Source: an uncultured Holosporaceae bacterium (lineage in GTDB: Bacteria; Pseudomonadota; Alphaproteobacteria; CAISOG01). Taken from it: a DNA stretch of 14,353 nt. Shown here piece after piece: positions 1-7,504 of the stretch (position 1 is its first letter; the number at the start of each line of letters is the position of its first letter). The notes under the pieces were generated by a model that was given only the letters and a program-made list of their open reading frames with translations, had not been told where the DNA came from and did no database searches. The position numbers and the translations under genes were made by a program. The DNA lies in NCBI GenBank assembly GCA_903887035.1, contig CAISOG010000065.1, positions 1 through 14,353 of the forward strand, given 5' to 3'.

Positions 1-525
1 ATGGTTGATGGCGCCTGGAATATCCTTAGGATCGCTGGTGGATTTGTTATCAATCGCTCCCTGATAAACCAAAATTCCATCTTTATCAATAATATACATA
101 TGGGGGGTGGTGCGGGCGCGATACAAACGCCCCACCTTACCAAAGGAATCCAACAGAATGGCGTTGGGAACAGCATCATTCTGTTTGGCTATCTGATTGG
201 CTTCATAGGGGCGCACATACCCCTCCTTCCCCTCAGCGGAGGAAATAATCGACAGCCAGATGACCTTGTCATTCTTTTCGCCCGCATATTTCTTTTGCAA
301 CGCCTGCATATTCCCACTTTTGTAGTGTTTTTTGACAAAGGGGCACAGGTGATTGGTCCATTCCAACACCACAATCTTGCCCTTATATTCCGACAGGGTG
401 CGAATTTCATTGTTGCTGTCCGACAGGGTAAAATCGGGGGCGGGTTCATTAATCCGCACCTGCGCCGTCACGGGGCTGCAAAGGGTTGCCAGGATAATGG
501 CGGTCAGGGCAAACAGACGGTACAT
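1..525 (-). CDS. Exported thioredoxin-fold / peroxiredoxin-like protein (3' end outside window)
   Basis: This gene reads leftward from ATG at 525 and stays open to base 1, giving 175 residues without a stop, so the C-terminus is missing. Residues 1-21 form a signal peptide (short basic start, hydrophobic stretch, VTA-Q cleavage site), placing the protein in the periplasm. The mature part is an AhpC/TSA-Redoxin fold: PAPDFTL near residue 29, the active-site segment EWTNHLCPFVKKHY with Cys61, and the cis-proline region TTPHMYIID around Pro141. Cys61 is the only cysteine in the visible mature part, so resolution probably needs an external thiol donor. The start is supported by GGAG eight bases upstream. 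It lies 27 bp downstream of the DsbD/ScsB-type reductase on the same strand, which makes that reductase the likely electron source (inference). The fold is clear; whether it reduces peroxides or acts as a thiol reductase is not. Confidence 0.85.
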   Translation of the reverse strand, partial: MYRLFALTAIILATLCSPVTAQVRINEPAPDFTLSDSNNEIRTLSEYKGKIVVLEWTNHLCPFVKKHYKSGNMQALQKKYAGEKNDKVIWLSIISSAEGKEGYVRPYEANQIAKQNDAVPNAILLDSFGKVGRLYRARTTPHMYIIDKDGILVYQGAIDNKSTSDPKDIPGAINH

Positions 526-552
526 CGAGGACTCCAGCGGGGTAAAACTAAG

Positions 553-2814
553 CTAGGGTTTAGAGGAAAGCGCGGCCAATAACAAGTCGGGCGTTAACAA
601 TTGGGGCAACAGCTGCGGCGCTTGGCCTGGCCAAAACAGGATATACAGCGGCACCCCTGTGCGCTGATACTTGGCCAGCTCGGCGGCAATCACCGCATCA
701 CGATTCGTCCAATCGGCCACCAAATAGGTGACGCCACGATCCCGCAACGCCTGCTGCACACTGTCACGGCCAAGGGTGCTGGCCTCATTCACCTTGCAGG
801 TCAGGCACCAATCAGCGGTGAAATTGACCAACACGGGTTTGCCCGCGGCCTGCAACGCGGCCAGCTTTTCGGGGGTAAAGGCTTGGGGCTCGCCTGACTG
901 CTCACGAACGGAAGATGGTTGTGGAGTTTCTGATGCAGTAGGCGCAAACAGGGGAAATGCCGCAAGCAGGCTTAGCAGCAGCAGAAGGCGTCGCCACCAT
1001 CGGCCAACCCGCCCCCATGCCCACAGGGTAAAGCCCGCCAGCAACAGCCAGGTCAGCACATGAAACACCGCCGCCATCCCCTGCTGCCGTCCCAGTACCC
1101 ACAGCAACCACAGGGCGCTGGCCAACAGGGGAAAGCCCAACAACTGCTTAAAATGCTCCATCCACGCGCCAGGGCGGGGCAGGCGTTGCAACAGCGATGG
1201 CCAGCTGGATAACACCACCACGGGCAGGGCGAGGCCAGCCCCCAGGGCAGCAAAAATCAGCAGGGTGAGCAGGGGAGGCATGCTGAGCGCTAATCCCAGG
1301 GCGATGGCCATAAATGGCCCCGTGCAGGGGGTCGCTACCAGGGTTGCCAAGACCCCCGTGGCAAAGGCGGTGCTGCTGCCATGATGGCGGGCAAAACGGT
1401 TGGCCAACCCACTCAGTTTTTGTCCCCACTCCACAAAGCCAAACAGGGAAAAGCTGATAAGGGTGAACAGCAACACCATCGCGGTAACAAAGGCCGGGGA
1501 TTGCAGCTGAAAGCCCCAGCCTAAGCGTTGCCCCGCCAGTTGCAGTAGGATGAGCAGGGCGGCCAGCACCAACATGCTGCTGATAACGCCCGCACTGTAC
1601 CACAGGGCGTGTCGCCGTGGGCTGGTCGTTATCGGCGCCAGCGGGGAGGTAGGGTGGGGATAATGGTGCGATGCCTTAACAAAGCCCAAAACCTTAAGAG
1701 CCAGCACGGGAAACACGCATGGCATGAGATTCAGCACCATGCCGCCGAGTAGGGCAAGCAGTAGGGCGCGTGCCGCCAGCCCCCAGGATAGATTTGAGGT
1801 TAGCCCTGAGGCCAGATCGCCCTGCTGCCAATAGCGGTTAATGCTGGTTGCCCCCTTAGTCGCCACTTGAATTTCAAAAGCCTGCGCTGTTTTGCGATTA
1901 TCCTGAAACAGCAACACGCCCAACCATTGTGGGGGCAGATCTTTTTCCTTCAACTCCTGCGCGGCGGGCAGGGTAATGGTCAGGCTGTGCCCAACCCGTT
2001 CAAAGGTCGGTGGGGGGGAATTGGCCGCCAGCGATGGGTCGGCTGGAAAGAAATCGATGGGGGTAAGCTGTCCATTGCCAACATCGCTCAGGTGAACCCG
2101 CACCACCCATTGGTCATCACGCAGGCTAGCCCTGGCCGACCAGTTCGGCTTTGGCTGCGGCAATTGGGCGCGCGCCCGCGCAAAAGCTTCTTGATGTTCG
2201 GGGTTGGCCGTCGCACTGGCCGCTACAGGCAGGGTGAGTGACAGCTCGACCTGTTCAGGCACACAAATATCCTTACAAACCAACCAATCCGCTTGCAGGT
2301 TTATTGTTTGCTGGGATCCAGCGGCGATGGTTGGCTGCACCATCAGATCAGTCAGCAGGGCTGTTTCGCCCGAATAGCCATAATTAACCAGCGGCGGGGT
2401 ATTGATACGTTCGGGATACGGCCATTGCGGTTCACCCGCCGTCAAGCCATCGGGCAGCGTCCAGCTTAATTGGGTTGCTAAGCCTGAATCACCAGGGTTA
2501 CGCCAATAGCTGTGCCACCCATCCTGCACCGTCAGCAGCAGCATTAGGGATGCGGACTTGCCAGGAACCAGGGCGGTGTTCTCAGAAATCAGCTGTACTT
2601 TTGCATGGTCGGTGCGGGCATAGGCGGAAGGTTGCGCGATACTGGCCGCAAAACTGCTGTTGCCCATTCCAGGCTGCAACAGGCTGCCCAACAGCAAAAG
2701 CATCCATAACCCACCTCTCAAAACCTTATTCTTTTGCCAACAGTGCCAATACGCCTGCTTTCCCTTAGTTTTTTTAAGGGGCATCAAATCATTGGGTTGG
2801 ACGGCGGGCGGCAT
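553..2814 (-). CDS. DsbD/ScsB-type membrane protein-disulfide reductase
   Basis: This 753-residue transporter carries electrons from cytoplasmic thioredoxin through the membrane to periplasmic proteins. Three domains are visible. A hydrophobic segment near residues 36-50 resembles an export signal. It is followed by a periplasmic domain with the cysteine pair Cys180/Cys184 in VCKDICVPE, typical of the ScsB-like branch. The membrane core of about eight hydrophobic stretches (residues 345-620) holds the redox cysteines Cys366 (LMPCVFPV) and Cys497 (ATPCTGPF). The C-terminal thioredoxin domain has WCLTC (Cys670/Cys673) and the cis-proline in GVPLY. All six expected cysteines are present. The start is uncertain: ATG at 2814 (14 bp after the upstream stop) or ATG at 2784; neither has a good Shine-Dalgarno. 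It sits between a YqhA-type membrane gene and the exported redoxin, in operon-like spacing. I choose ScsB-like over classical DsbD because of the long N-terminal domain and that motif; this is family knowledge, not a search result. Confidence 0.92.
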   Translation of the reverse strand: MPPAVQPNDLMPLKKTKGKQAYWHCWQKNKVLRGGLWMLLLLGSLLQPGMGNSSFAASIAQPSAYARTDHAKVQLISENTALVPGKSASLMLLLTVQDGWHSYWRNPGDSGLATQLSWTLPDGLTAGEPQWPYPERINTPPLVNYGYSGETALLTDLMVQPTIAAGSQQTINLQADWLVCKDICVPEQVELSLTLPVAASATANPEHQEAFARARAQLPQPKPNWSARASLRDDQWVVRVHLSDVGNGQLTPIDFFPADPSLAANSPPPTFERVGHSLTITLPAAQELKEKDLPPQWLGVLLFQDNRKTAQAFEIQVATKGATSINRYWQQGDLASGLTSNLSWGLAARALLLALLGGMVLNLMPCVFPVLALKVLGFVKASHHYPHPTSPLAPITTSPRRHALWYSAGVISSMLVLAALLILLQLAGQRLGWGFQLQSPAFVTAMVLLFTLISFSLFGFVEWGQKLSGLANRFARHHGSSTAFATGVLATLVATPCTGPFMAIALGLALSMPPLLTLLIFAALGAGLALPVVVLSSWPSLLQRLPRPGAWMEHFKQLLGFPLLASALWLLWVLGRQQGMAAVFHVLTWLLLAGFTLWAWGRVGRWWRRLLLLLSLLAAFPLFAPTASETPQPSSVREQSGEPQAFTPEKLAALQAAGKPVLVNFTADWCLTCKVNEASTLGRDSVQQALRDRGVTYLVADWTNRDAVIAAELAKYQRTGVPLYILFWPGQAPQLLPQLLTPDLLLAALSSKP

Positions 2815-2828
2815 CAGGGGCGCTACCG

Positions 2829-3365
2829 TTAATGCGGATCAGAGGATCGGGTCACGCGATCCAGATAGGCCAACAGAATGGCGGAGACCACAAACACGAC
2901 GTGAATCGTCACATACCAAAACAATTGTTCGTTGTTGTATTGATTCAGCGTCATGAAAATTTTCAACAAATGAACGCCAGAAATCGTCACAATAGAGGTG
3001 GAAAGCTTAATCTTTAACGTGCCAGTGTCCAGCTTGCCCAACCAGCGTATTCTTTTTGCGGTATCGCTGACCGACATGCGGGAAACGGAATTTTCATAGC
3101 CACCAATCAAAACCATGATAACCAGATTGGCCACCATAATTTTGTCAACCAGTTCAAGCAGTTGAACCAGGAATGGTACGCTGTCGATGGTCAAAATATC
3201 TAAGGAAAGCAGAAAAACTTGCTTAAGAAATTTGATGGAAAACAGCGCCAATACAACGATAAGGCCGATATACAGGGGTACCAACAGCCAACGGCTTTGG
3301 AACACCAACTGCTCAATAAAATATTCAATTTTGTTGGCAGGTTTGTCGACGGGCTGGCGCGCCAT
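2829..3365 (-). CDS. YqhA/UPF0114 family membrane protein
   Basis: This 178-residue integral membrane protein matches the UPF0114 (YqhA) family: a short charged N-terminus (KIEYFIEQLVFQSRWLL), then about four hydrophobic segments at roughly residues 25-45, 65-90, 120-140 and 148-167, and the conserved central stretch MVLIGGYENSVSR. The biochemical function of the family is not established, so none is claimed. The start at 3365 is well supported by AAAGGGGG about seven bases upstream. The length is near the family norm. It is followed after 14 bp by the DsbD/ScsB-type reductase on the same strand, so the two are probably co-transcribed; whether that reflects a functional link is unknown. The 90-bp spacer to comF upstream contains a G/C-rich inverted repeat (GCCCCTT and AAGGGGGC) but no T-run after it, so it is not called a terminator. 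Confidence 0.88.
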   Translation of the reverse strand: MARQPVDKPANKIEYFIEQLVFQSRWLLVPLYIGLIVVLALFSIKFLKQVFLLSLDILTIDSVPFLVQLLELVDKIMVANLVIMVLIGGYENSVSRMSVSDTAKRIRWLGKLDTGTLKIKLSTSIVTISGVHLLKIFMTLNQYNNEQLFWYVTIHVVFVVSAILLAYLDRVTRSSDPH

Positions 3366-3455
3366 GGCAATCCCCCTTTGGGCTGGCTAATGAATGGTGC
3401 CTAGCCTATACAATTTTGCCCCTTATGCCAAGGGGGCGAGCAGGTTCGGGGGCGA

Positions 3456-4331
3456 TTAGGCGCTGCGTGCCACCCGTGCAATGGTCAGCACCCGCACCTC
3501 CGCCGCGCCCGCCCGCAACAAAACCTGGCTGCAGGCGCGGGCGGTTGCCCCTGTGGTAAAAACATCGTCAATCAGCACAACGGTTTTGCCTGCCAGCTGT
3601 GCCTTTGACTTGGGCGGCACCTGAAAGGCGTGGGCAACATTGCGTTGACGCGCCGCCATCCCCAACCCACCCTGGCTTTTGGTGGCTTTGCGCCGTTTCA
3701 GCAGGCGATGGCCAACCGCCACCCCGCTAAGCTTGCTGACCCGCTTGCCCAGCTCCGCCGCCTGGTTATAGCGCCGCCGCCATTGCCGCGTCCAATGCAG
3801 GGGCACGGGGATAATCCAATCCGCATTCATCAACAGCTTTTGGCCACCCACTTGCCACAGCAGGCGGGCAAACCACGGGGCATAGTCCAGGCGGTCACCA
3901 TGCTTGAAGGCCATGACATGCTGGGCACTGATGTCGTCATACAGCAGTGCGGCGCAGGTCAGGTGAAAGGGTGGCGGGCTGGTCAGGCAATTGCCGCACA
4001 GCAAATCCCCCACCCCTCCGGCCAGTTCTGGCGCCATCGGTAGCGCACAACGCTGGCAGCATAGGGTTAGCGGGGTCAGCTGTTGCCAGCAGTCTGGGCA
4101 AAGGCCATTGTCTTGCAGGGTTTGTTGACGACAACTTAGGCAGCGGGGCGGCAGCAGAAAATTGCCTATGCCGCCAATGACTTTCTGCAGTGTGTGGTAC
4201 AGCGGTTTGCAGATTGCCTGAACAAGGCTGGCTAGCCCCAATTTGGCATCATAAAATCGCCGACTTGGCCACCGACTTGGCCACCAACTTGGCCACCAAC
4301 TTGGCCACCAACTTAGCCCGAAATTGCCCAC
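3456..4331 (-). CDS. comF: ComF family phosphoribosyltransferase-like protein with repeat-bearing N-terminus
   Basis: The protein has a double zinc ribbon (Cys64/67/78/81, then Cys92/95/112/115) followed by a type I phosphoribosyltransferase fold with the PRPP-binding loop VVLIDDVFTTGAT at residues 251-263. This is the ComF/GntX architecture, linked in other bacteria to DNA uptake or processing, though its exact reaction is unsettled. The frame opens at GTG 4331 because an in-frame TAG lies just upstream; the Shine-Dalgarno is poor. This gives 291 residues, about 55 more before the zinc ribbon than I expect for the family. Residues 7-24 are built from a WPSW/WPSR repeat encoded by a 12-bp tandem repeat. 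A shorter start is possible (a TTG at residue 31 is one candidate), in which case the repeat would be leader DNA. It is divergent from the methyltransferase gene, a comF neighbour I recognise from other alphaproteobacteria. Confidence 0.88.
   Translation of the reverse strand: MGNFGLSWWPSWWPSWWPSRWPSRRFYDAKLGLASLVQAICKPLYHTLQKVIGGIGNFLLPPRCLSCRQQTLQDNGLCPDCWQQLTPLTLCCQRCALPMAPELAGGVGDLLCGNCLTSPPPFHLTCAALLYDDISAQHVMAFKHGDRLDYAPWFARLLWQVGGQKLLMNADWIIPVPLHWTRQWRRRYNQAAELGKRVSKLSGVAVGHRLLKRRKATKSQGGLGMAARQRNVAHAFQVPPKSKAQLAGKTVVLIDDVFTTGATARACSQVLLRAGAAEVRVLTIARVARSA
4262..4321. repeat. 12-bp tandem repeat in the comF N-terminal region
   Basis: Four full copies plus a partial one of a 12-bp unit: GACTTGGCCACC twice (4262-4285), AACTTGGCCACC twice (4286-4309), then a decayed AACTTAGCCC. 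On the minus strand in the comF frame the unit encodes Trp-Pro-Ser-Trp or Trp-Pro-Ser-Arg. Copies differ only at their first base, which indicates recent duplication by slippage. Because it lies between the most upstream comF start and the zinc ribbon, it may be translated or may be leader DNA. Confidence 0.95.
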
Positions 4332-4394
4332 TGTTGCCTATGCCTGCCTACAGATGAAGGATCCCATCAAAAATTCTTGCTGGAGGAGGCCATT

Positions 4395-4433
4395 ATGCAC
4401 AAAGCTGGCGCATCGTTGCAAACGGTTTGTTAA
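4395..4433 (+). other. Possible 12-codon leader ORF with strong ribosome binding site
   Basis: GGAGGAGG (4382-4389) is followed five bases later by ATG at 4395 and an open frame of 12 codons (MHKAGASLQTVC) ending at TAA 4431-4433. The stop overlaps a second ATG (TAATG) that opens a 7-codon frame ending at 4456. The methyltransferase start at 4487 has no recognisable Shine-Dalgarno, so a translated leader upstream of it would be notable. The frames are short enough to occur by chance; only the quality of the Shine-Dalgarno makes them worth listing. Confidence 0.25.
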
Positions 4434-4486
4434 TGGTAACTAATGGATCATCCTAAGGATAACCCGCAACAGGCCGATACAGTATC

Positions 4487-5383
4487 ATGACAACAGCGCC
4501 GATTATTTTTGACCCCGCGGCCTTGCGCTTTGGGCGGCGGCGTGCCAACCCCAAGGTGCTATCCACTCATCCCCTGTTGCAGGAGGTGGCCTCCGCGTTG
4601 GCCATGCGGTTGCAGGCTGTTCGCCGCCCCTTTCCCCAGCTGTTGGATTTGGGCAGCCCTAGCCCGCTGCTGAGTCAAGCTGTCTCCAGCCCCACGCGCC
4701 AGGTTTGTCATCTGATACCAGCTGGCCTGTCCATAGCGGGCGCCTATCGCGGCTATCCCAATATATTGCCCGTTATCGCTGAGGATTGGTTGCAATTGCC
4801 GCTGGCCGATCACAGTGTTGATGCCTGCGTCAGCATGTTCAGCCTGCACACCGTTAACGACGTGTTGGGGTGTTTGCAGGAAATCAAAAGGGTGTTGCGT
4901 CCTGACGGCCTGCTGCTGGCCAGTTTTTATGGCGAGGATAATTTGAACGAACTAAGGCAATGTTTGTTGCAGGCGGATCTTAGGGTCTCGGGGGGCATCT
5001 ATCCCCGCATGCATCCCGTGACCGCGATTAAGGATGTTGGTCAAATGTTACAAACCGCTGGCTTTGCCCTGCCAGTGGCGGACGTTACCCATTTGGAAAT
5101 TCTGTACCCCAACATGCGAAGCCTGCTTAAGGATTTGCAAGCCCTGGGTGAACGCAACAGCACCGTTATCCGCCCGCGCCATCCCACCCGCCGTGGCGTT
5201 TTTGAGCAGGCTGGCCAATTCTATCAACAGCAATTCGGCCGTGAGGATGGGTTGATCCCCGCCACCATCAATCTGATGACCATCACCGCTTGGTCGCCCG
5301 ATCCATCCAATCAGCCGCAAGCCCTTAAGCGCGGTAGTGGCCAAGTCAGCCTGCATCAAGCCCTTAACCCCCCCAAGCTTTAG
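4487..5383 (+). CDS. SAM-dependent methyltransferase-like protein, NDUFAF5-related
   Basis: This 298-residue class I methyltransferase fold resembles the alphaproteobacterial family related to mitochondrial NDUFAF5 (complex I assembly) and to BioC. Recognisable segments are the N-terminal IIFDPAALRFGRRRA, the post-II region VDACVSMFSLHTVND (residues 111-125), EIKRVLRPDGLLLASFYG (132-149), and the C-terminal GSGQVSLHQAL. The SAM-binding glycine motif I is degenerate: residues 52-62 read LLDLGSPSPLL where LDLGCGTG is expected, so cofactor binding may be weakened or changed. ATG 4487 is the only ATG/GTG start, because an in-frame TAA at 4460-4462 closes the frame upstream; it has no clear Shine-Dalgarno. 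It is divergent from comF and convergent with apaG (32 bp between stops). The substrate cannot be told from sequence. Confidence 0.82.
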   Translation: MTTAPIIFDPAALRFGRRRANPKVLSTHPLLQEVASALAMRLQAVRRPFPQLLDLGSPSPLLSQAVSSPTRQVCHLIPAGLSIAGAYRGYPNILPVIAEDWLQLPLADHSVDACVSMFSLHTVNDVLGCLQEIKRVLRPDGLLLASFYGEDNLNELRQCLLQADLRVSGGIYPRMHPVTAIKDVGQMLQTAGFALPVADVTHLEILYPNMRSLLKDLQALGERNSTVIRPRHPTRRGVFEQAGQFYQQQFGREDGLIPATINLMTITAWSPDPSNQPQALKRGSGQVSLHQALNPPKL

Positions 5384-5415
5384 GATGATGGGGAAATCTC
5401 GAGAGCGAAAATGCT

Positions 5416-5853
5416 CTAATGCAGGGTTTTGGGCTGGCTGGGAATATCCAGGGGGAAGGCAGGAATTTCCACATCAAATTTTTCACCCCTGCTGGTCACC
5501 ATGCTGTAGCAACCGACCATGATGCCTGATGGTGTCGTCAGGGGTGTTCCGCTGGTGTACTCAAAACTTTGGCCAGGATCCAACTCCGGTTGTTCCCCCA
5601 CCACGCCAGCCCCCCGCACCTCCTGCACTTGGCCAAAAGCGTTCGTAATGCGCCAATAACGACTTAACAGCTGAACAGTTTCATCGCCCAGATTTTCTAT
5701 CAGCACCCGATACGCCCACAAAAAATGCCGCTCCGTGGGGGCAGATTGATCCGCCAGGTAATGGGGTTCCACAGAAATCCTTACGCTGCGCGTGACCTTG
5801 CTAAAAGGCGTGTTCGATTCGGCAGTTTTCGGTTTTTTGCGATTAAAAAACAT
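5416..5853 (-). CDS. apaG: ApaG domain protein
   Basis: The protein is 145 residues from ATG 5853 and consists mainly of one ApaG (DUF525) beta-sandwich domain. Family signatures are VEPHYLADQS near residue 30, FLWAYRVLIEN, the central glycine-rich VRGAGVVGEQPEL, FEYTSGTPLTTPSGIMVG, and the C-terminal EIPAFPLD. ApaG was linked to Co/Mg efflux phenotypes and to Ap4A metabolism in enterobacteria; its molecular activity is not firmly known. A GTG two codons upstream (5859) could also start the frame, but AAGAAG is correctly spaced only for the ATG. The first 25 or so residues are a basic extension not needed by the domain. It follows pmbA on the same strand after 67 bp, a spacer that holds an 11-bp direct repeat. 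Confidence 0.92.
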   Translation of the reverse strand: MFFNRKKPKTAESNTPFSKVTRSVRISVEPHYLADQSAPTERHFLWAYRVLIENLGDETVQLLSRYWRITNAFGQVQEVRGAGVVGEQPELDPGQSFEYTSGTPLTTPSGIMVGCYSMVTSRGEKFDVEIPAFPLDIPSQPKTLH

Positions 5854-5900
5854 TGGCACTTCTTTTCACGAATAGGGTGGGTCGATAGGGCATGATACAT

Positions 5901-5924
5901 TGACCGTTTATCATGACCGTTTAT
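5901..5924. repeat. 11-bp direct repeat between pmbA and apaG
   Basis: TGACCGTTTAT occurs at 5901-5911 and again at 5914-5924, a 13-bp period. The second copy overlaps the pmbA stop codon (5921-5923). It lies about 50 bp upstream of the apaG start, where an operator could sit. It is also short enough to be chance duplication. Confidence 0.6.
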
Positions 5925-7288
5925 TTCCCCGCGACCATCATGTGATCAACCCGGATGGTGGGGGCATCCACCCCATAGGCAAAAACCAGATCGTTGGCGG
6001 GGGTGGCGGTGGCCAGCATGTCTTGCAACTTGCCCGCAATCGTCACCTCACTAATCGGATCAGTTATGCGGCCATTACCGATTAAATAGCCGCTTGCCCC
6101 CTGGCTATAATCCCCCGTAATCAGGTTGACGCCCATACCCATCAAATCGGTGACATAAAAGCCATAAGAAATATCGGCCATCAGCTGGTCAGGGCTTTGG
6201 GATCCACCCTCAATCCACACATTGCTGGCGCTGGCACCTGGTGTGCCCGCCATGGCGCGTGCAGCATGCCCCGTTGGTGTCATGCTAAGCTGGCGGGCGC
6301 TGGCCAAGTCCAGCAAATAGCTTTGCAGCACCCCAGCGGTTATCAGCGGGCGTGCCACGGTCGCCAGGCCTTCCGCATCAAAGGGGCGGCTGCGAAGGCC
6401 ACGCAAACGATGGGGATCCTCCTGCAACGTGATGGCGCTGCTGGCCACCTGTTGCCCCAGTTTATCCAACAAAAAGCTGGCGCGGCGGGTAATAGATGAA
6501 CCGCTGATGGCACTAAGGATCTGGCCAATCAAATCACGCGCCACCCGCGGGGCAAAAATCACCGGCATGGTGGCGGTGTTCAGCTTATGTGGATTCAGCC
6601 GTTTTACGGCATGCTGGCCGGCGCGATTGCCCAACTGTTCCGCCAAAGGCAAATCGGAACGAAAGCGCGCCAGGGCGTATTCATAGTCCTGCTCCATACT
6701 GCCGTCCTTGGCCTGGGCGATGGCGGTAATCGAAAGCGCCGAAGTGGTGGCCTGATAGCCGCCGACAAAACCGTTGGTGGTGGCAAAAAAGCTGCGTCCC
6801 GCATGCCAATCGGCGGCAGCGTTTTCGGTGTTGCATACCCCCTTGTGCTGCAAGGCGGCCTGCTCCATCGCTTCGACCTGCTGGCGAAGATCTTGGGCGC
6901 TAACCTCCATCGGGTCAAACAAATCCAGCTCTGGCCAAGATTTGGCCAACAGCGCCGCATCGGCAAGCCCCGCATAGGCATCGGGGGGACTGACCCTGGC
7001 CATGGCTACGGCACGGTTGGCCAGATCTGGCAAATCCTGCGGCTGCAGGCGGCTGGTGCTAACGCTGGCAACCTTGCGCCCCGTGGCATGATCCACAAAC
7101 ACCCGCACCCCAACCTCACGCGATTCGGCGCGTTCCAGTTTTTCCAATGTCCCCAACCGCATGCCCAGGGTCAGGGCTTGCGATTCAGCCACCACCACTT
7201 CAGCGGCATCAGCGCCCGCCTTTTTGGCTTCGGCCAGTAGGCGGGTTGCCAAATCGGGAATGTCGGAATCAGCAAAAAGGTTGGTCAT
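5921..7288 (-). CDS. pmbA: TldE/PmbA family protein
   Basis: This 455-residue protein is the usual length for PmbA (TldE), the partner of TldD in a cytoplasmic protease that matures microcin B17 and controls the CcdA antitoxin in E. coli. Visible features are the N-terminal repeat domain with AGADAAEVVVAES and RLGTLEKLERAESREVGVRV, the middle EGLATVARPLITAGVLQSYL, and the C-terminal TGDYSQGASGYLIGNG. No HExxxH metal site is present, as expected for the PmbA rather than the TldD subunit; no tldD lies in this window. The start at 7288 has only a distant GGAA as Shine-Dalgarno. A run of eight G (eight C in the sense strand) at 7310-7317 lies 21 bp upstream of the start. apaG follows on the same strand. 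Divergent from the PYP-MCP gene across 216 bp. Confidence 0.93.
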   Translation of the reverse strand: MTNLFADSDIPDLATRLLAEAKKAGADAAEVVVAESQALTLGMRLGTLEKLERAESREVGVRVFVDHATGRKVASVSTSRLQPQDLPDLANRAVAMARVSPPDAYAGLADAALLAKSWPELDLFDPMEVSAQDLRQQVEAMEQAALQHKGVCNTENAAADWHAGRSFFATTNGFVGGYQATTSALSITAIAQAKDGSMEQDYEYALARFRSDLPLAEQLGNRAGQHAVKRLNPHKLNTATMPVIFAPRVARDLIGQILSAISGSSITRRASFLLDKLGQQVASSAITLQEDPHRLRGLRSRPFDAEGLATVARPLITAGVLQSYLLDLASARQLSMTPTGHAARAMAGTPGASASNVWIEGGSQSPDQLMADISYGFYVTDLMGMGVNLITGDYSQGASGYLIGNGRITDPISEVTIAGKLQDMLATATPANDLVFAYGVDAPTIRVDHMMVAGK

Positions 7289-7504
7289 CGTGAAAAAGTT
7301 CCAATGTTAGGGGGGGGCAAGATTTAGGAATTATGCAACCATCGATACCATACCCCGTCGTTCTCCTGCTATAGGCAAACTTAATTTTCACAGAGTTTTT
7401 ATGTCGGGTTTTTTATGGGATTTATCAATCTTTGCAAACAGGCTATTCGGCTGTATGGTCAAAATACATGGGTTTATATCACGTTTTAGCTTTGGAGTTT
7501 CCGC

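Noticed and set aside
3425..3445. G/C-rich inverted repeat between comF and the YqhA-like gene
   Set aside because: Followed by AAAATTG rather than Ts in the direction of comF transcription, so not an intrinsic terminator of standard form.
5402..5417. Hairpin AGAGC/GCTCT between the methyltransferase and apaG stops
   Set aside because: Stem of five and no T-run on either strand; not enough for a terminator call.
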